The translations under genes were made by a program, and so were the position numbers. Of a DNA stretch of 64,000 nucleotides, positions 34,717 through 43,778 are shown piece after piece. Below the pieces are notes generated by a model. It searched no databases. It was not told the DNA's origin and saw only the letters and a program-made list of their open reading frames with translations. The stretch spans positions 3,596,001-3,660,000 of the forward strand of contig OY787533.1 of assembly GCA_963678925.1 (NCBI GenBank), given 5' to 3'. This DNA is from G963665925 sp963678925 (GTDB lineage: Bacteria; Bacillota; Clostridia; Peptostreptococcales; Acidaminobacteraceae). The first letter of the stretch is position 1. Each line of letters begins with the position of its first letter.

Positions 34717-34803
34717 AAACGTGGAAATTACAAGCGTTTCTGCGGGGGTAATTCAGTTAAAATAAAGTCTGGCATTGACCAGGCAGAGCTTAGGAGGAAT
34801 ATT

Positions 34804-36120
34804 ATGAATAAACCAGTCCTTTCGTCTCATTTTCAGTCAAGAAAGCCATCGGCTGTAAGAATGGCTCAAATGAAGTATGAGGAACGTGAAGTTAAACCTG
34901 AAGCGGTAATCAACGTGGGTATCGGTAACGTATCACTTCCAACGAACCCAGCAATGATGAAGAGAATGTTTGAACTGAACGGTGCAGGAAGCCCGTTTGC
35001 TGAAGGCGTTGTAAGATACTCTACAACTGCAGGTACTGCTGAGTGCCAGGATGCTTTCAAGAACATTCTAAAGTGTGAAGGCTTTGATACAAGCAAGCTT
35101 CATGTTCAGGTTACTGACGGTGGTTCAGCTGGTATGGAACTGATTCTGATCGGTGTGTGCGGTCCTGCAGGTGCGGATGAGAAACCGCTTATGATGATTG
35201 ACCCAGCATATACGAATTACATATCTTTTGCTCAAAGAACAGGTCGTAAAACAGTTACTGTTAAGCGTCATCTTGATGAAAGTGGTAAATTCACACTTCC
35301 TGAGCTAGACAAAATTGAAGAAGCAATCAAAGAAAGCAACCCTGGTGCGCTTCTTGTCATTCCTTATGACAACCCAACTGGACAGTTGTACGATCACGAT
35401 ACACTGAAAGACCTGGCAGCCCTATGTGTTAAGTACAACATGTGGATGATCAGTGATGAAGCTTACCGTGAGCTTTACTATGAAGAAGGCAAGCCGCTTG
35501 TAAGTGTTTGGGGTCTTACTGACGCTGAAGTACCAGGCATTGAAGGCCGTCGTGTGAGTATTGAAACAGCTTCTAAGGTATGGAATGCTTGTGGTCTGCG
35601 TATTGGTGCGGTTATTACTGACAGCCCAGAGTTCAACAACCGTTCGATTGCTGAATATACAGCAAACCTATGTGCCAACGTTATCGGTCAGTACATCTTC
35701 GGCGCGCTTGCTCATGAGTCGGAAGCGCAAATCCACGAATGGTGCAAGGGTCTGAAAGACTACTATAAAGAGCAAATTTTCATGGTTTACAATGGCCTTA
35801 AAGAGCGTGAGCCAGGACTTATCGTTTCAAGCCCTGACGCATCAATCTACACTGTAATTGATGTTCGTAACGTTGTTAAGCCAGGATTTGACGCATCTGA
35901 GTTTGTTATCTACTGTGCAGGTGAAGGTTCGGTTGATATCAACGGCGTTGAAACAACACTTTTGGTTGCACCGATGACTGGCTTTTACGATATCGAAGAA
36001 GGCGCTGACAACCCAGGCAAGACTCAGTTTAGAGTTTCATTTGTTGAAACACCTGAAAAACTGGCTCAAATTCCTGAGCTGTTTGTTGAGCTTCTTAGAA
36101 AATACGAAGCAACACGCTAG
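34804..36120 (+). CDS. PLP-dependent aminotransferase class I/II
   Basis: 438 residues of fold type I. Seen: VINVGIGNVSLPTNPAM near the N-terminus, VTDGGSAGMELILIG (phosphate/PLP region), IPYDNPTGQLYDHDTL (Asn/Pro substrate motif), WMISDEAYREL (Asp-x-x-Tyr), and ETASKVWNACGLRIGAV with the Schiff-base lysine (SKxxxxxGLRIG). It prefers a narrow set of codons and has AGGAGG, like the shell genes and the binding protein at 62.7 kb, which suggests high expression. It is monocistronic, closed by a strong terminator. Likely in amino-acid fermentation or nitrogen metabolism; the specific amino donor is unknown. Confidence 0.92.
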   Translation: MNKPVLSSHFQSRKPSAVRMAQMKYEEREVKPEAVINVGIGNVSLPTNPAMMKRMFELNGAGSPFAEGVVRYSTTAGTAECQDAFKNILKCEGFDTSKLHVQVTDGGSAGMELILIGVCGPAGADEKPLMMIDPAYTNYISFAQRTGRKTVTVKRHLDESGKFTLPELDKIEEAIKESNPGALLVIPYDNPTGQLYDHDTLKDLAALCVKYNMWMISDEAYRELYYEEGKPLVSVWGLTDAEVPGIEGRRVSIETASKVWNACGLRIGAVITDSPEFNNRSIAEYTANLCANVIGQYIFGALAHESEAQIHEWCKGLKDYYKEQIFMVYNGLKEREPGLIVSSPDASIYTVIDVRNVVKPGFDASEFVIYCAGEGSVDINGVETTLLVAPMTGFYDIEEGADNPGKTQFRVSFVETPEKLAQIPELFVELLRKYEATR

Positions 36121-36152
36121 TCTGATTTAATTTAAGTAGATTAAATGAACAC

Positions 36153-36190
36153 AGCCTCCAATCAATGCCTATTTGATTGGAGGCTTTTTA
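36153..36190 (+). terminator. Terminator of the aminotransferase gene
   Basis: AGCCTCCAATCAA/TTGATTGGAGGCT with a short loop, then TTTTT. Confidence 0.93.
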
Positions 36191-36329
36191 GTTTCCAGAA
36201 ACAAAGAAATACACCAAGTGACTCAAATTGAAGTTATATGCATAAGGCAAAGTGGTATAAACATAATGATATGATTACGGCTTGATAAAGCATACAATTA
36301 TGGATTTTTAAGGAGCTAGGAGCATTTTT

Positions 36330-37385
36330 ATGGAACAGTCACTCAGCATAGAGAACATGAAACTCATTTCCATAGATGATACACGAAATAACCTTTTGAT
36401 GATAGAAGCGCTGTCTGAGCGTATCGGTCTGAAGGTTTGGAGTTATGTCAATCCGGTTGAAGCGCTTGAAGTCCTGAGGTATGAAGCATTTGATATTGTC
36501 ATAGTAGACTATATGATGCCGGAGATGGACGGACTTGAGTTTATACGAAGGTTTCGTGAAAAGGATGGACAAACGCCAGTCATCATGATAACTGCAGCGG
36601 AAGACAATGATGATCTCCAGCTCAAGGCCCTTGATGTTGGCGCGACGGATTTTTTGAACAAGCCAATCAATGGACCGATCTTTCAAGCGAGGATCAGTAA
36701 TCTGCTCAAGCTGAAGAAGAGCATGAACCTGATTCATGACAGGGCAAAGCTTTTGAAATATGAAGTCGATGCGGCTACCAGGGAAATACATGAACATGAA
36801 CAGGAAGTTCTTCAGATATTGGGTAAATTATCTGAGTACAACGATCCAGAGACGAATCAGCACGTTACCCGTGTTGCGCATTATTGCAGAATTATCGCCA
36901 AGCAGTTTGGTCTGAGTGAAAAGGTACAGGATTATATCTATAACGCTGCCCCGCTCCATGACATTGGAAAAATAGGCATTCCGGACAGCATTTTGCTCAA
37001 GGAAGACCATTTGAATCCAGCGGAGTGGAAGTTTATGATGACGCATGCCGAGCTTGGATATAGACTGCTGAAGGACTCAAAAAGTCCCTATCTCCAGGTG
37101 GGTGGCGTGATTGCCTATTCGCATCATGAAAAATATGACGGAACAGGGTATCCCAACGGTTTGGAAGGCAGTATGATTCCGCTCTACGGACGCATACTCG
37201 CCATAGCAGATGTTTTTGATGCGCTGTCATCACGAAGGCCTTATAAGGACGCATGGTCGTTTGATGAAGCGTTCGAGTATATTCTAAGCCAAAGCGGCAA
37301 GCATTTTGATCCAAAATGTGTGGACTGTTTTGTCAAGGGGCGGGTTGAAATAGAGAAAATATATGACATGTATAGGGAGGCATGA
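36330..37385 (+). CDS. Response regulator with HD-GYP output domain
   Basis: 351 residues. Receiver domain with phospho-acceptor Asp60 (VIVDYMMP) and Lys in FLNKPIN, a helical linker, then an HD-GYP domain: QHVTRVAHYC, APLHDIGKIGIPDSIL (HD), and HHEKYDGTGYPNGL (HHEKxDGxGYP). It is expected to degrade c-di-GMP under phosphorylation control. Start ATG 36330 with AGGAG upstream. Co-transcribed with a lipoprotein and a hybrid kinase that probably phosphorylates it. Confidence 0.94.
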   Translation: MEQSLSIENMKLISIDDTRNNLLMIEALSERIGLKVWSYVNPVEALEVLRYEAFDIVIVDYMMPEMDGLEFIRRFREKDGQTPVIMITAAEDNDDLQLKALDVGATDFLNKPINGPIFQARISNLLKLKKSMNLIHDRAKLLKYEVDAATREIHEHEQEVLQILGKLSEYNDPETNQHVTRVAHYCRIIAKQFGLSEKVQDYIYNAAPLHDIGKIGIPDSILLKEDHLNPAEWKFMMTHAELGYRLLKDSKSPYLQVGGVIAYSHHEKYDGTGYPNGLEGSMIPLYGRILAIADVFDALSSRRPYKDAWSFDEAFEYILSQSGKHFDPKCVDCFVKGRVEIEKIYDMYREA

Positions 37386-37387
37386 TT

Positions 37388-38197
37388 GTGATAAAAAAAT
37401 GGATAGCACTTGGGTTGATTATAATGATGGGTCTTGTGGGAACAGGCTGTCAGAAGGAGCCAGAGGAAAAACCGCAGCTCCTCTTTTACATTGGAATAAC
37501 CATGGTTAAGCCCATACATGAGCTTGTCACAGAGTTTGAAGAGGCATATGACTGTGAAATACAAATAGTTCAGGGCGGTTCACAAGATCTTTACGACAGT
37601 TTGAAGCAGAGTGGTGAAGGCGATCTCTACCTTCCGGGCTCCTATTCATACAGAGAAAAGACACTGGATGAAGGGCTTCTTTTAGATGCTGTATTTCTTG
37701 GCTATAACAAGGCGGCACTGATGGTCAAAAAAGGGAATCCCAAGGGCTTTACCAATGATTTGACCCAGCTTGCAGACATGGAGAATAGAATTGTGCTCTG
37801 TAACCCGGATAGTGGAAGTATTGGGCGGGAAAGCAAAAAGATTCTTGATAAGTTTGGAAACTTTGATGAAGTCTTTTCAAATTCCATATATTTGACAACA
37901 GATTCCAGAAATCTTACAGATGCAATAGCATCAGGCGATGCCGATATCTGTATAAACTGGTATGCGACTTCTGTCTGGAAGGAAAACAGAGATTTCGTCG
38001 ATGCGATTGAAATTGACGAGACCTACGCTTCTAAAAAGATGCTGATTATGAGTTTGCTAAAGAGCTCGAAATACCCTGAACTGTCACGCGCATTTTTGGA
38101 GTTCGCCTCATCAGAACATGGGAGAGATGTTTTTAAGGCTTATGGCTTTTTAGATGATGCGGATATCAGTGCAATTGATACGGTTGAGTTCAAATGA
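37388..38197 (+). CDS. ModA-like solute-binding lipoprotein of a two-component operon
   Basis: 269 residues from GTG 37388, chosen because GGAGG is seven bases upstream; the ATG at 37382 is one base from it. Lipobox VGTGC gives lipid-modified Cys21. The mature protein has the ModA/SBP_bac_11 outline: LLFYIGITMVKPIHELVTEFE, IVQGGSQDLYDSLKQSGEGDLYLPG, VLCNPDSGSIGR, and DADICINWYATS. Unlike a transporter binding protein it has no permease neighbours and ends 4 bases inside the hybrid kinase gene. It probably presents an oxyanion or a similar ligand to that kinase. Ligand unknown. Confidence 0.83.
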   Translation: MIKKWIALGLIIMMGLVGTGCQKEPEEKPQLLFYIGITMVKPIHELVTEFEEAYDCEIQIVQGGSQDLYDSLKQSGEGDLYLPGSYSYREKTLDEGLLLDAVFLGYNKAALMVKKGNPKGFTNDLTQLADMENRIVLCNPDSGSIGRESKKILDKFGNFDEVFSNSIYLTTDSRNLTDAIASGDADICINWYATSVWKENRDFVDAIEIDETYASKKMLIMSLLKSSKYPELSRAFLEFASSEHGRDVFKAYGFLDDADISAIDTVEFK

Positions 38198-40995
38198 TAA
38201 ACGAAAAACGCAGTGGACTTCGGAATATGTCGGTGCTGATGCTGGTCATCATTGTCGGATTTGGTGCTCTCATCTTCAACCATCAAATCATAAACTCCCT
38301 GACCGACAATCTCGACAGTAAAATTGCCAATAATGAAAAGGAAATCATGATTGGGCGCTATATACTGAGCCATCTTCAAGTCATTGAAACGGACTTTTAT
38401 GAAATTGCCCTAAGCAAGAATTCCCGTAATTCTCAAATAATCCGTGGAAAAATCGTTATGGAGGTTGAACATCTTAAGCAGTCCTTCAGGACCTTGAAAG
38501 AGGGTGGGGAAATTGTTCACCACATCGAACTGAACCTGGTGGAAAAAACAGAATATATAGACACGGTTCATTACGAACCAACGGATGATTTTCTTTATTC
38601 TATTGAAGCGATTGACCTGAATCCAAAGCTGGACCAGACCGTCGAAAAGCTCGATGAACTTATTGCGCTGATCGAACGCTATGAAACAATCAGTATGTCT
38701 GGCAAAACTGAAGCAAAAATTGAGATTGACAATGAACTCGATAATTTTATGAAGGTCATTCCACCCCATTTTTTGAGAATGAAGGAAAATGCGAGCCGGA
38801 TTATTTATGAAAGTAAAATGCGGGCCGATGAGTACGATGACAAGGTGCATGAGCAGAAATCGAACTTTCTACGCGTTGAAATACTTATCAGCTTTCTTTT
38901 GACGCTGGTAACCCTTCTTTACGGATATAAAACGCTCAAGGAAATGGTAAATTTGAACACAAGGCTGCAGGACTATGCCTATAGGGCGGAGCAGGCAAAT
39001 ATCGCAAAGAGTGTATTTGTCGCCAACATGAGTCATGAAATCAGGACGCCGCTAAATGCAATCATTGGTTTTTCAGAGCTCATGAATGAGTCGGAGGCTT
39101 TACCGGATCGTGAACGTGAGTATATAGATATCATTACCAGAAGCGGTCGGTCCCTGCTGGAAATCATCAACAACATATTGGATCTTTCAAAAATTGAAAG
39201 TGACAATTTTGATTTGGAATTTGTCAGCTTTGATATTTTGGATTTATTTGAGGAGCTCATCGAGCTCTATAACATCAAGGCCAAGGAAAAACAAATTCAG
39301 ATTGAGTATACGCCCGATGTCAATATTCCCAAGTATGTATATGGTGACCCTGTGCGCCTGCGCCAGGTTATAACGAACCTCTTGTCTAATGCCATCAAGT
39401 TCTCAGACCGAGGGGGACGCGTCACTTTGGCGGTAGGCGTTCGAAACCGTCAGGAGGAGATTGTGCGCCTGGATATATCGGTCAAGGATACCGGCATAGG
39501 CATTACCCAAGAAAATCAGGAAAGAATTTTCAAATCCTTTGAACAGGCAGAGCGTGGAACAACGCGCAAATATGGCGGAACCGGGCTGGGTCTTGCCATC
39601 TCTAAGAGAATCGTTGAAGCGTTTGGGTCGCGACTGGAGCTTGAAAGTGATTTTGGAAAGGGCAGTCGCTTTGGCTTTGAAGTTGACTTGAAAATAGACA
39701 GTTCAAGCATTGTTGAAAATGATAAGTCGCAGTGGGACATGATGTTTGGTGTCTGCTGCAAGAACACCATTTATCCGGAACTTAGAGAGCGGATTGTCCA
39801 TTATGTCAGTAACTGTGGCAAGACTATTGATGATTTTGCAGTGACGCATTATGAAAATCTGGATGGCATATTTGTCTTTTACAATGATGACATCATTAAA
39901 CGGCTACGTATTATCAAAGGCATTTATCCGGAGGTTCCCATCATATACGTCGGGGATATCAGCATGCTCAACAGTGTTGAAGCTTCTTATGTCAGCGATG
40001 TCATCGATGAACCCCTCTACGGCTCAAAGGTTATGAAAATGCTCTCCAGGTATTACTATAAGAAAGTTGAAGGCGAAGAAGACAGTCAGTATCAGTTTAC
40101 AGGCAAGGTTATCGTTGCCGAAGACAATAAAATCAACCAGCACCTGATTGATATTCTGTTGAAAAAATTTGGAATTGAAGCGATGTTTGCAGACAATGGT
40201 GAAGAGGCTGTATCCATGTATAAGCGGGAGAATCCAGACCTGATTTTTATGGATCTGCATATGCCGGTACTGGATGGTGCAGAGGCGGTTGCTCAGATCA
40301 AAGCACTCATTGAGATCGGAGAGAAAGCTACACCGGTTGTTGCTCTGACCGCAGATGTACTGGGACAATCCCATGAAGACATGCTCAAGCTGGGCTTTGC
40401 CGATTACATTACAAAGCCTGTCATTCTGGAGAACTTTCAGAATGTGCTTTCTAAATATTTAGAACATGCGAAAATAAAAACCGTCAGTCCCGCGCGTGGC
40501 GAGGAATCTGCGCCGCAAGGACTGGAAATTTCAGATTACCGCAGCCTGCAGGCAGCCCCTCAGGAAGCTGTGTATGAGAGTATACAGAATACAGATGCAC
40601 CTGCCCACGAAATGGAGAAACCTGCTGATCGGAGGACTTCGACTGCAGCCAGCTCCAGCGACCAGGACCTATACGACCTGACAAAGATCGCACGGTCCTT
40701 GGCACTTGATCCAGAAGAGCTCCTTGTGATTATCGATCAGTTCTATCTGGAACTGAACAGTCATTTCACTGCGCTTGAAAAGGCCAAGGAAGTTGGGGAT
40801 GGCAAAAAATTAAAACTTGCACTCCACAATTTGAAGGGCTCCTGTGGAAATCTTCGTTTTACCCAGGCCTACAAGCTACTGGCTGAAATGGAGACCATAG
40901 CGGAATCTGGTGCAGTTGATGACGTTGATCTCAAATCTTTGAGACAGGTTCTGATGGAAATCAAAGATGGTATTGACCAGGTCATGCTTGCGTAA
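38194..40995 (+). CDS. Hybrid sensor histidine kinase with receiver and Hpt domains
   Basis: 933 residues. TM1 near 10-30 (VLMLVIIVGFGALIFNHQI), a ~200-residue mostly helical extracytoplasmic sensor, TM2 near 230-248. HisKA with His281 (NMSHEIRTPLNAI), HATPase (NLLSNAIKF, DTGIGI, GTGLGLAIS), a degenerate second region about 510-620, a receiver with Asp687 (FMDLHMPVLDG), and a C-terminal Hpt with His878 (ALHNLKGSCGN). The full phosphorelay His-Asp-His is present, and the HD-GYP regulator supplies the last Asp. The start overlaps the lipoprotein gene by 4 bases. Confidence 0.94.
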   Translation: MINEKRSGLRNMSVLMLVIIVGFGALIFNHQIINSLTDNLDSKIANNEKEIMIGRYILSHLQVIETDFYEIALSKNSRNSQIIRGKIVMEVEHLKQSFRTLKEGGEIVHHIELNLVEKTEYIDTVHYEPTDDFLYSIEAIDLNPKLDQTVEKLDELIALIERYETISMSGKTEAKIEIDNELDNFMKVIPPHFLRMKENASRIIYESKMRADEYDDKVHEQKSNFLRVEILISFLLTLVTLLYGYKTLKEMVNLNTRLQDYAYRAEQANIAKSVFVANMSHEIRTPLNAIIGFSELMNESEALPDREREYIDIITRSGRSLLEIINNILDLSKIESDNFDLEFVSFDILDLFEELIELYNIKAKEKQIQIEYTPDVNIPKYVYGDPVRLRQVITNLLSNAIKFSDRGGRVTLAVGVRNRQEEIVRLDISVKDTGIGITQENQERIFKSFEQAERGTTRKYGGTGLGLAISKRIVEAFGSRLELESDFGKGSRFGFEVDLKIDSSSIVENDKSQWDMMFGVCCKNTIYPELRERIVHYVSNCGKTIDDFAVTHYENLDGIFVFYNDDIIKRLRIIKGIYPEVPIIYVGDISMLNSVEASYVSDVIDEPLYGSKVMKMLSRYYYKKVEGEEDSQYQFTGKVIVAEDNKINQHLIDILLKKFGIEAMFADNGEEAVSMYKRENPDLIFMDLHMPVLDGAEAVAQIKALIEIGEKATPVVALTADVLGQSHEDMLKLGFADYITKPVILENFQNVLSKYLEHAKIKTVSPARGEESAPQGLEISDYRSLQAAPQEAVYESIQNTDAPAHEMEKPADRRTSTAASSSDQDLYDLTKIARSLALDPEELLVIIDQFYLELNSHFTALEKAKEVGDGKKLKLALHNLKGSCGNLRFTQAYKLLAEMETIAESGAVDDVDLKSLRQVLMEIKDGIDQVMLA

Positions 40996-41004
40996 GTTTT
41001 AAAC

Positions 41005-41020
41005 TGACACGAGGGTGTCA
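41005..41020. promoter_or_regulatory. TGACAC..GTGTCA inverted repeat before the ferritin-like gene
   Basis: TGACACGAGGGTGTCA is followed by CTGTCACACTTGTCC and TATGAT-like sequence, so it could be an operator at the promoter of the DUF2202 gene. Confidence 0.35.
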
Positions 41021-41078
41021 CATATCTGTCACACTTGTCCATTATGATGGGTTTAGAAGATAAGCCAAAGGAGAAAGG

Positions 41079-41666
41079 ATGAGAGATATGATGAATAGAA
41101 AAATGATGCTCGTTACAGCAACTATGCTGATGGTGATGTTATTTGGTACAATGACGGTTTTCGCAGATGAAAGTACTTATGGTGCAAGCTCCCTACAGGA
41201 AGCAGTAGACAATGGTCAAGCAATTACACTGGAAGATATGCTGAATTATGCGATTGAAGATGAATATCATGCAAAGACAGAATATGCGCTCATTATTGAT
41301 GCTTATGATGCACCGCGAACATTTACCAATATCATTAAAGCAGAAGAAAGACATATCCAGTGGCTGCTCCCAATTTTTGAAGCTTACGGCATTGAAGTGC
41401 CGGAAGATGTCAGTGCAGATTATGTTGTCCTTCCAGAGAGTCTAACCGCTGCATATGAAATTGGTGTAGAAGCGGAGATTTTGAACATTGATATGTACAA
41501 TGTGTTCTTAGAGCAAGACTTGCCTCAGGATGTTGAACAGGTCTTTACAGCACTTCGAAACGCATCGGAAAATCACTTGAAAGCATTTGAAAGAAAAACT
41601 GGCAGCGCTGTGCAGAGTGGTCAGGCTAGACAGAACGGCGGCAACGGCTTCGGAAGAAATCGTTAA
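41079..41666 (+). CDS. Secreted DUF2202 ferritin-like protein
   Basis: 195 residues. Signal peptide MMNRKMMLVTATMLMVMLFGTMTVFA. Four helices with carboxylate/His pairs at ferritin-like positions: AIEDEYHAKTEY, IKAEERHIQWLLP, EIGVEAEILNIDMY, ALRNASENHLKAF. This is the DUF2202 arrangement, thought to hold a di-metal site. A short Gly/Asn-rich tail (GQARQNGGNGFGRNR) resembles that of the DUF2680-like protein at 11 kb. AAGGAG precedes ATG. Expected outside the membrane; role in metal or oxidant handling is only inferred. Confidence 0.88.
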   Translation: MRDMMNRKMMLVTATMLMVMLFGTMTVFADESTYGASSLQEAVDNGQAITLEDMLNYAIEDEYHAKTEYALIIDAYDAPRTFTNIIKAEERHIQWLLPIFEAYGIEVPEDVSADYVVLPESLTAAYEIGVEAEILNIDMYNVFLEQDLPQDVEQVFTALRNASENHLKAFERKTGSAVQSGQARQNGGNGFGRNR

Positions 41667-41699
41667 GCCGGTCAATAAGTGCATAAAAAATAGTTTTTA

Positions 41700-41737
41700 C
41701 AAGCATGCATTTGGGCTAACCAAATGCATGCTTTTTA
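41700..41737 (+). terminator. Terminator of the DUF2202 gene
   Basis: AAGCATGCATTTGG/CCAAATGCATGCTT with a 5-base loop, then TTTTT. Confidence 0.93.
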
Positions 41738-41780
41738 TGTACAATGGGAATTGACAGGCAGGATAGTGGAGGGGATATAA

Positions 41781-42308
41781 ATGAAAAGTGTAATGAAATG
41801 TATTAAGGAAGAAATTCCAGATGCAATCATTGATTTGCGTTATATGACGGAAAATAATTTCATGGGTGAGAAGATGTATGAAAGGTCATATGATTACTTG
41901 CGTAGCGGAACACTTGAAAAGCTCAAGGAAGCTGCAGGTCGACTGCGGAAAGCCGGTTACCGGATCATCATATGGGATGCTTACAGGCCGCTTGAGGTAC
42001 AATGGAAATTTTGGAATAAGATTCAGGATGAACGTTTTATTGCCCATCCTAAGAAGGGGTCGTCCCATAACCGCGGATGTGCAGTGGACCTGACCCTGGC
42101 AAACCTTGAGGGTGAAGAGCTGAAAATGCCAACGGTATTCGATGCTTTTGATGACCAGGCGCGCTCCGACCGCCTTGATCCAGACGCGGGTGTAGCCCTG
42201 CGGCTCAAGGTCCTGCAAAAGGCTATGAAAGATGCAGGGTTTCAAACAATACCGGACGAGTGGTGGCATTTTACAGATACTGACTGGAATTGTTATAAAA
42301 TTGAATAG
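41781..42308 (+). CDS. D-alanyl-D-alanine dipeptidase (VanX/DdpX-like, M15D)
   Basis: 175 residues. Zinc and catalytic motifs are present: SSHNRGCAVDLTL (SxHxxGxAxD) with the first His and Asp, and DEWWHF with Glu and His. IIIWDAYRPLEVQ supplies the conserved Arg (YRP). The length fits soluble VanX-like enzymes. There is no VanH/VanA-like gene nearby, so a role in D-Ala-D-Ala recycling or peptide use is more likely than glycopeptide resistance. Cytosolic by lack of a signal peptide. Start with GGAGGGG upstream. Confidence 0.92.
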   Translation: MKSVMKCIKEEIPDAIIDLRYMTENNFMGEKMYERSYDYLRSGTLEKLKEAAGRLRKAGYRIIIWDAYRPLEVQWKFWNKIQDERFIAHPKKGSSHNRGCAVDLTLANLEGEELKMPTVFDAFDDQARSDRLDPDAGVALRLKVLQKAMKDAGFQTIPDEWWHFTDTDWNCYKIE

Positions 42309-42373
42309 AATGAAAACGAGTCTTGCATTTTGAAGACGAATTTATATTTCTATCTCGCAGCTTATAAAGTAAA

Positions 42374-42412
42374 GTGTGATACGTGATTCTGGCCGAGGAA
42401 ACGTGATATACT
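42374..42412 (+). promoter_or_regulatory. PocR-type regulator site at the two-component operon promoter
   Basis: ACGTGAT occurs at 42381 and again at 42401, exactly 20 bases apart, as expected for AraC-type direct repeats. The first lies in GTGTGATACGTGATT. A -10 TATACT (42407-42412) overlaps the second, and no good -35 is present, which fits an activated promoter. Confidence 0.6.
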
Positions 42413-42531
42413 GGGTATGGTAATTTTTTAAACCCATATGGCAAAAAAATATCATATTTATAGTCTATGCAGAATGGGGATAACGATTTCATCATTATTC
42501 TGATAATATATTGGTTAGAGGGGGGTATTCT

Positions 42532-43755
42532 ATGGCGAACATAAGGCTGGAGCATCTTGTTGATTCAGGCGTTTTTCAAGGTATTCTGGACAATTTTAGC
42601 AAGGTTACTGGAATTGCGGTTGTTGCTGTAAATTACAGGGGGGAACCGATTACTCAATATACAAATTTTACGGATTTTTGCTTTGAATTCAGAAAAAATG
42701 GAAATTGCAGGGCGAAATGTTTTCAGTCCGATGCCCACGGTGGCGTGGAAGCGGCGAGAAGCGGAAAACCTTACATATATAAATGTCATTCTGGACTGAC
42801 GGATTTTGCAGTGCCCATCATTGACAATGGGCAGTATCTTGGAGCAATACTTGCTGGACAGGTGAAGGTTCTCGATTATGAGTATCCGGACATCAATACG
42901 ACCATTGATCCTTATGTGGAAAGCGTGCTGAATCAATCGGAACTCATGGTGCTCCACCGGAAGGTGCCGACCATAACACGGGAACAGCTTGAGAATGCGA
43001 GTGAGCTTCTTTTTCTCATGGCAAACTACATTGTAGAGAAGGCCATGCGTTCACACGTTCAGGAAGAGCTTAACGAAAAGAACGAAAGGCTCATCCAGTC
43101 GATGAAGCAAAGGATGGAGCTTGAGAAGAACCTGCAGGAGTCTGAACTCAGGCTGCTTCAGTCTCAGGTGAATCCACACTTTCTCTTTAACGTGCTCAAC
43201 ACCATACACAGCCTTGCAATGATTGAATCTGCGCCAAAAACCAGCGATATGGTCTGCAATCTTTCAGAAATGCTGCGCTATACCATTCAAAATAAGATGC
43301 ACCATCTGGTGACCCTTGAAGAAGAAGTGGAATATACGCAAAAATACATGTCAATCCAGCAGGCCCGAGTTGGTGACATGATTCAGTTCAACATAGACAT
43401 ACCGGAAAAGCTCTACGGAACCAAGCTGCCTTTTATGGTCATTCAGCCGTTTGTCTCAAATGCAATCAACCATGGGCTCTTTGGTTATCGAGATGAGGGT
43501 GAAATAAGGGTGTGGGCTGAAAAGAACGGAAAGGACTGTCTGCTTCACATATCTGACAATGGCGTAGGCATGTCAGAAAGTACCCTTGACCGTATAAGAA
43601 AAGGCGAGCGATGCTCTGAGGGGTCAAAATCGACGGGCATCGGCATTTACAATACAAACAGGCGACTGGTTCATCTTTTTGGAGAACAATATACCTTGGA
43701 TGTGAACAGTAAGGCGGGTGTAGGCACTAAAATTACAATCAGGCTGCCGCGGTAA
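42532..43755 (+). CDS. PocR-domain sensor histidine kinase (LytS/YesM-like transmitter)
   Basis: 407 residues, no TM segment, from ATG 42532 (GGGGGG upstream). The N-terminal ~155 residues are a PocR ligand-binding domain (FQGILDNFSKVTGIAVVAVN, CRAKCFQSD, YKCHSGLTDFAVPI, YLGAILAGQV). A coiled coil and the His_kinase domain with His216 (QSQVNPHFLFNVLNTIHS) follow, then the ATPase (DNGVGMSE, GIGIYNTNRRL). In Salmonella, PocR is a one-component AraC activator of pdu/cob that senses 1,2-propanediol. Here sensor and DNA-binding parts are split into a cytosolic two-component system that sits just before the pdu operon. Confidence 0.9.
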   Translation: MANIRLEHLVDSGVFQGILDNFSKVTGIAVVAVNYRGEPITQYTNFTDFCFEFRKNGNCRAKCFQSDAHGGVEAARSGKPYIYKCHSGLTDFAVPIIDNGQYLGAILAGQVKVLDYEYPDINTTIDPYVESVLNQSELMVLHRKVPTITREQLENASELLFLMANYIVEKAMRSHVQEELNEKNERLIQSMKQRMELEKNLQESELRLLQSQVNPHFLFNVLNTIHSLAMIESAPKTSDMVCNLSEMLRYTIQNKMHHLVTLEEEVEYTQKYMSIQQARVGDMIQFNIDIPEKLYGTKLPFMVIQPFVSNAINHGLFGYRDEGEIRVWAEKNGKDCLLHISDNGVGMSESTLDRIRKGERCSEGSKSTGIGIYNTNRRLVHLFGEQYTLDVNSKAGVGTKITIRLPR

Positions 43756-43778
43756 GTGACAAAGGGAGGCTATGGGAT

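Noticed and set aside
41781..42308. Glycopeptide resistance (van) locus
   Set aside because: Only a VanX-like dipeptidase is present; no ligase, dehydrogenase or VanRS-like neighbours.
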